From positions 188,001-252,000 of the IMG/VR virus record IMGVR_UViG_3300028920_000001: a stretch of 64,000 bases of DNA. One strand, given 5' to 3'. Under the pieces are notes generated by a model that did no database searches, was not told where the DNA came from, and saw nothing but the letters and a program-made list of their open reading frames with translations. Source of the stretch: a virus. A program made the translations under genes and the position numbers. Of this stretch, positions 60,309-64,000 are shown in pieces (position 1 is the stretch's first letter; each line of letters opens with the position of its first letter).

Positions 60309-60781
60309 CTATTCATCAAATCTTGAACTAAAGATAAATCAACAGCTTCTCTAATCTTTTCTTCTGATATTCCTCGTTGTTTGGCTATAGTAACTATCTC
60401 AATTATATCTTCAATCAATGCGCTTTCCGGAATAGGTTCTCTTATGGCTTTCTCAGGGGAGCTAAAATACTCAAGATCACCCTCATATTGTATTTCTTTG
60501 GATGTCACTCTAAAATTACTTCGAATTTGTCGATTGGAATGGGTTAGATTTTCTAATATGTGTCCTATATAATGGTTCATTTTGTCTGATTTAATATGAT
60601 CAAAATAGGCAATAGGTCGTTTTGTACGAATCGCTTCTCGAATAAATCCGATAGCCAATAAAAATGTTCGTCCTTGACCCCGGTTCTTACTATTTAAAAG
60701 CCAGTTGATAGTTCGAAGGTGACTTAATTGATCATCGTTAAGTCGAGCTACTAGGTCATAATAATATTGCCAACCACTCAT
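60305..60781 (-). CDS. Unknown 158-aa helical protein, tail DLMNS
   Basis: DLVARLNDDQLSHLRTINWL, RGQGRTFLLAIGFIREAIRT, ending EKIREAVDLSLVQDLMNS. GRTFLLAI could be read as a P-loop remnant but lacks GxxxxGK[ST]. No family recognised. Confidence 0.7.
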   Translation of the reverse strand: MSGWQYYYDLVARLNDDQLSHLRTINWLLNSKNRGQGRTFLLAIGFIREAIRTKRPIAYFDHIKSDKMNHYIGHILENLTHSNRQIRSNFRVTSKEIQYEGDLEYFSSPEKAIREPIPESALIEDIIEIVTIAKQRGISEEKIREAVDLSLVQDLMNS

Positions 60782-60810
60782 GTTTAGAGTTTACATTGGT
60801 ATCATAAAAT

Positions 60811-61938
60811 ATGGTAGATGCTAGTAAAATTGGTTGGGGTCATTATCGAGAGTACGAAGGACCTTTTTTCAAGGGAAATGCCCCTTTTAAGTTTCCTGAA
60901 GACCCATCTGAAAATCATAAGAGATTAGCAGTTATTACTGCTACTGAAGGTGGACGTTATAACGCCTATAATGGATATGATCGGTGTATTTGTTCACTTG
61001 GTTTGATTCAGTGGTGTGAGGCTAAGTATTATCTAGTTTCAACTATGCTTGGATATGTAGCTGATTTACACCCGGAGGCTCTTCAGCCTCTTCACACTCA
61101 TTTAGCTAAAATTAGAGCTGAATTCAAAAAGAATCATCGTGATCGTTATCGTTTCTTTTTCAAGGATGAACGGGGTGAAGTTGATCAGGGTCAAGAACAA
61201 AAGCAACTTTTCTTGTTAAACTCGAGTGGACTTCGAAATTCCTGGGATGAAGAATCAAAGTATTATGCTAAGCAAATGGCTTCGGTTCTAGCTTCAGTAT
61301 TTGAAGATAATAATGCTCAAAATGCTCAAGCAGTCTACACTGCTAAAAAATTGATTGGATTTGCTACCAAGCAAGCTCAACAAATTTTATTTGGTCATGA
61401 GCCTTCTGGGAAGGCTGAAGATTGGGTAGGAGCCGCTCAAGCTGCATATTTATCATATGCGGCTAATCTACCTGCTGTGGCATCTAAGCATATTATAAAA
61501 TATCAAGAACAAGCTGGTGACTTCCAACCAAATCAAGAATGGGTGGTTGGAATGTTGAAGCAACTCACTTTCGGGCCTAGTATTTCCATTTATCCACATC
61601 GATACAACGCTATTCGTCCAGTTCTCGAGAAGCTCTACAAAATCGATTTACCTGATTTTGCTAAAGAACTGAAGGAACAAGAAGACTTTCATGCTTCAAA
61701 AGTCGATATTGATATTGATGATGATTTTGATAAGTTAAAAGAACCTAAAGCAGTTCAAGAAGCACTTATTAGTCTGGGTTTTGATTTGGGTCCGCATGGA
61801 GCTGATGGAGTAATTGGTCGCAAAACACTTGCAGCTCTTATGGCTTTCCAACAACATCGTGGACTTAAAGTTGATGGAGTTATAGGATCAGATACTCGAA
61901 AGAAATTATGGGAAGCAATAACTGGTCGGTATTGTTAG
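60811..61938 (+). CDS. Peptidoglycan-degrading lysin with PG-binding domain, 375 aa
   Basis: N-terminal catalytic-type region with ATEGGRYNAYNGYDRCICSL and GLIQWCEA (E46 is the candidate acid), the pattern of lysozyme/transglycosylase-like phage enzymes. Residues ~308-372 are a PG_binding_1 domain (EALISLGFDLGPHGADGVIG; FQQHRGLKVDGVIGSDTRKK). No signal peptide or TM, so it needs a holin or acts from the virion. No IMES tail. Confidence 0.82.
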   Translation: MVDASKIGWGHYREYEGPFFKGNAPFKFPEDPSENHKRLAVITATEGGRYNAYNGYDRCICSLGLIQWCEAKYYLVSTMLGYVADLHPEALQPLHTHLAKIRAEFKKNHRDRYRFFFKDERGEVDQGQEQKQLFLLNSSGLRNSWDEESKYYAKQMASVLASVFEDNNAQNAQAVYTAKKLIGFATKQAQQILFGHEPSGKAEDWVGAAQAAYLSYAANLPAVASKHIIKYQEQAGDFQPNQEWVVGMLKQLTFGPSISIYPHRYNAIRPVLEKLYKIDLPDFAKELKEQEDFHASKVDIDIDDDFDKLKEPKAVQEALISLGFDLGPHGADGVIGRKTLAALMAFQQHRGLKVDGVIGSDTRKKLWEAITGRYC

Positions 61939-61941
61939 ATT

Positions 61942-62130
61942 ATGGTATTTGATTATCCCGATAAACCATTGAAGGAATTAACTGATGTTGAACTTTTGAA
62001 TTTATTAGATAAAGTTTCGGGTGAAGTTAAGATTAGAAATAGTCTAAAGTTAGAAGCTATTGGAAGAAATCCTCAAGAGGCTATCAAAACTGCTATAAAT
62101 ACGTTCATGGAGAATATGGATAAAAAATAA
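61942..62130 (+). CDS. Unknown 62-aa protein
   Basis: Starts 4 nt after the lysin. Helical (ELTDVELLNLLDKVSGEVKI; EAIKTAINTFMENMDKK). No TM, so not a holin. Confidence 0.62.
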   Translation: MVFDYPDKPLKELTDVELLNLLDKVSGEVKIRNSLKLEAIGRNPQEAIKTAINTFMENMDKK

Positions 62131-62150
62131 AAACGAACTAATTATCCTGA

Positions 62151-62669
62151 TTAGAATAGCCTCAGAGAATTTCTAGATTCTTCTTCATCATACTTTTGCT
62201 GAAGCCAAAAACGAAGATGAATAAGAGTTTCTTCCAATGCTGCAATAGTGTTTCTTAATTGGTTTGGGTTACAACTACTATCCCAATCAGTTAAGTGGAT
62301 ATAGAGATGTTTATGACTTTCAATAACACTCAATTTGACATCTAATGGAGGAACTCTCATCACTTGAATTCCATCATCCTCCAATTGTAGGTATTCCCAT
62401 TCTTCTTTATTTGAACCATCATAAGGAAAATGACAATAAGTAACTCTTTCGAGCTTCTCAGGTTGAGATCCACGATTAATTTTATTTACCTTAGCTATAC
62501 CGGAAAACGAAATCCAATCGCCGATTTGTAAGCCTGGATTTAATAAATCCTTAAGACGGTACGCTTTTTGATTTAAAGCACATTCAACAGTAACATGGTG
62601 ATTTGGTCCTTTTTGAGTTTCGTAACAAATTCTTCCTGTATCTGTCACATTAATAATCTTAGGATCCAT
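62151..62669 (-). CDS. Unknown 172-aa protein
   Basis: Start ATG 62669 or 62702. OB- or SH3-like centre (LQIGDWISFSGIAKVNKINR) and a C-terminal helix (ALEETLIHLRFWLQQKYDEE). No family recognised. Confidence 0.66.
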   Translation of the reverse strand: MDPKIINVTDTGRICYETQKGPNHHVTVECALNQKAYRLKDLLNPGLQIGDWISFSGIAKVNKINRGSQPEKLERVTYCHFPYDGSNKEEWEYLQLEDDGIQVMRVPPLDVKLSVIESHKHLYIHLTDWDSSCNPNQLRNTIAALEETLIHLRFWLQQKYDEEESRNSLRLF

Positions 62670-62758
62670 ATTACTACAATACAATGAAGCAGTTATTTTC
62701 ACAAAAGGTTAAGTGTTCTAAGTGGTTGCGTTCTATTCGTCTATTAAGTGTAGATCAC

Positions 62759-62995
62759 ATGGCAACTATATTATGGGAATATGAACAGGGCGTATGTAGT
62801 GAATGCGGGTCCCATTCGCATTATGTGCGCAGGTATACAGACGGAAACAAACATAAGATTTTTTGTTTTGCCTGTTGGGACGCACACCAGAACGGTTGTA
62901 TAGTAAGTAGTAGAGAATGGAGAGAATCGGTCTCTTACATTTTCCGTCAGAGGCACAACTTTGGAACCACACAAGCCGCTTCCTGCCTCCATTAA
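62759..62995 (+). CDS. Zinc-type protein, 78 aa
   Basis: ATG 62759 (frame open from 62684). CSECGSHSHYVRRYTDGNKH and FCFACWDAHQNGC: CxxC...CxxC...H. No tail. Overlaps the next gene by 35 nt. Confidence 0.64.
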   Translation: MATILWEYEQGVCSECGSHSHYVRRYTDGNKHKIFCFACWDAHQNGCIVSSREWRESVSYIFRQRHNFGTTQAASCLH

Positions 62996-63641
62996 GAAAT
63001 ATCAACTGTCACTGCAAGATAGCCCCAAAGAATATTTTAAGAAAGCTTATGCTTTCGTAAAGAAGTTTCATCGACAAGAACTGGATTTTATTCAGTCTAC
63101 TAAATTTGAAAAAGTCGATGAAGATTTCTTTTTTAAAGAGTATATTTGGGTTGTATATGCTTCCGGGTTTTCTGCTAAAGTTGTTAGCAAGATGCATCCT
63201 CGATTAGTTGATGCCTTTGGATATTTTGATCAATTAGCACAGAAAGAATTTGATGAAATCTTTGAAAAAGTGAAGCCGATTTGTAGAAATAAACAAAAAG
63301 CGAAATCGGTTTATAATATGGCTGTTTGGATGAGTTCTGAATTGGAGAAATTGTTGTGGGTTGAATTGAAAGATCAAAAATTAAATTCACCCGAAAAATT
63401 AATGAAACTGCCCTATATCGGTAAAATTACTTGTTATCATTTAGCACGCAACATTGGTTTACTCGAATTTGTAAAGCCTGATCTGCATTTAGTTAGAATG
63501 GCAGAACACTGGGGTTATGAGGACTGTATCAAATTATGCGAAGCAGTTCGACCTAAAAATATGTCGTTGGGGGTTGTGGATTTAATATTATGGTATGCTG
63601 CTTCTACTTTCGGCACTCTTGAAATTAAGACCTCTCGTTAA
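62961..63641 (+). CDS. HhH-type DNA glycosylase/endonuclease III-like protein, 226 aa
   Basis: TTG 62961 is the only early start. Helical protein with helix-hairpin-helix KLPYIGKITCYHLARNIG (149-166) and the following KPDLHLVR with D174, the position of the catalytic Asp in HhH-GPD glycosylases. No Fe-S Cys cluster and no Lys in the hairpin (T157-C158), so it would be a monofunctional glycosylase if active. Fits with the ligase and PolX as base-excision repair. Confidence 0.68.
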   Translation: MEPHKPLPASIKKYQLSLQDSPKEYFKKAYAFVKKFHRQELDFIQSTKFEKVDEDFFFKEYIWVVYASGFSAKVVSKMHPRLVDAFGYFDQLAQKEFDEIFEKVKPICRNKQKAKSVYNMAVWMSSELEKLLWVELKDQKLNSPEKLMKLPYIGKITCYHLARNIGLLEFVKPDLHLVRMAEHWGYEDCIKLCEAVRPKNMSLGVVDLILWYAASTFGTLEIKTSR

Positions 63642-63796
63642 AATAAAGGACCGAAGGCGAAATCGAATAAAAGGATTTCAATATTTATTCTTTGTTCTGT
63701 TTCAGATTGTCGATTTAAGTCCTTTGAAATACGTTGATCTTCTTCTTTGCAGACTGTATAATATTCAGGTGGCATGCATTTATTAGATTCATTCAT
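63638..63796 (-). CDS. Unknown 52-aa protein
   Basis: Start ATG 63796 in an ATGA overlap with the upstream gene. MNESNKCMPPEYYTVCKEED, ending INIEILLFDFAFGPLF. Confidence 0.55.
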   Translation of the reverse strand: MNESNKCMPPEYYTVCKEEDQRISKDLNRQSETEQRINIEILLFDFAFGPLF

Positions 63797-63978
63797 AGAA
63801 GTCCCATTCCCTTGGCCCCACAGCGTTTGCATTCCGCCCATATTATTAATGGTTTTCCTGCCCCATTTTTCTTTTTTATAACTAAGTTATGGCCTATAAT
63901 ACGGCAAATCCAAAGTTTAGAAGGTTTGCCTAGATGTGATTGTTTAGCTTTGAATATGAGATTGGATTCTGCTTTCAA
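63793..63978 (-). CDS. Zinc-type protein, 61 aa
   Basis: WICRIIGHNLVIKKKNGAGK and AECKRCGAKGMGLL: C-x-x-x-GH plus CxxC, like the zinc protein at 16165. Coupled to the 63638 gene. Confidence 0.65.
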   Translation of the reverse strand: MKAESNLIFKAKQSHLGKPSKLWICRIIGHNLVIKKKNGAGKPLIIWAECKRCGAKGMGLL

Positions 63979-64000
63979 CTAGTACCACCATAGCTGTTAA

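Noticed and set aside
60305-60781. P-loop ATPase
   Set aside because: GRGQGRTFLLAI lacks the GK[ST] of a Walker A motif.
61942-62130. Holin partner of the lysin
   Set aside because: The protein has no transmembrane segment.

Overview
The window looks like a stretch of a large (jumbo-type) bacteriophage genome, or a closely similar mobile element, of a bacterium. It has very dense, mostly tiny genes with 4-nt ATGA/GTGA or TAATG/TGATG overlaps, Shine-Dalgarno leaders, intrinsic-terminator hairpins, four tRNA genes, and phage-style repair, nucleotide and lysis enzymes. No virion structural genes, terminase or integrase were recognised, so the window is an accessory/early region. The host cannot be told from the sequence. 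By eye, base composition changes near 38.5-39.5 kb from roughly balanced GC to clearly AT-rich.

Layout. 0-3 kb: the 5' end of a MoxR-type AAA+ ATPase (leftward), then small unknowns. 3-20 kb: long rightward operons of small proteins, including an L7/L12-like protein, a tRNA-Leu(UAA) gene split by a group I intron, tRNA-Lys, an unusual tRNA, a SWIM-domain protein, a coiled-coil protein with a histone-H1-like Lys/Ala tail, a SWIM-ATP-dependent DNA ligase and a PolX-family polymerase. 20.2-20.5 kb: a convergent junction with a 17-bp terminator stem and a cluster of TCAACTTGAT-like repeats. 20.5-24.6 kb: a leftward operon of paralogous small proteins. 24.6-38.5 kb: mainly rightward short genes, many preceded by a repeated hairpin/GTATC/GGAGG leader, interrupted by three leftward paralogues (GFMSSHAV family). 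It also holds a KH-domain protein, a HAD-type phosphatase and tRNA-Met. 38.5-64 kb: AT-rich, mixed strands, with a NADAR hydrolase, many small proteins, an internally duplicated protein, a dual-specificity phosphatase, an overlapping DHH phosphoesterase/dNMP kinase pair, a lysin and an HhH glycosylase-like protein.

The most striking feature is a shared C-terminal tail. About 60 small proteins of at least three unrelated architectures (CxxC...CxxH zinc proteins, 'MKYVI...W...EA' proteins, SH3/tudor-like proteins) end in nearly the same 10-15 residues, roughly I-[ST]-x-[DE]-E-[AYFL]-x-[VI]-x-x-[IV]-M-[EDQ]-S-stop. None of the recognised enzymes carries it. The final Ser uses all six Ser codons and all three stops occur, so the conservation is in the protein, not in the DNA. 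I refer to it as the IMES tail; it resembles an address or sorting tag.

Other notable items: a pair of 56-nt RNA elements with compensatory base changes upstream of two GFMSSHAV genes; covarying hairpin leaders whose 3' arm abuts the ribosome-binding site; a candidate -1 frameshift gene; and a stop codon inside one copy of the conserved tail.
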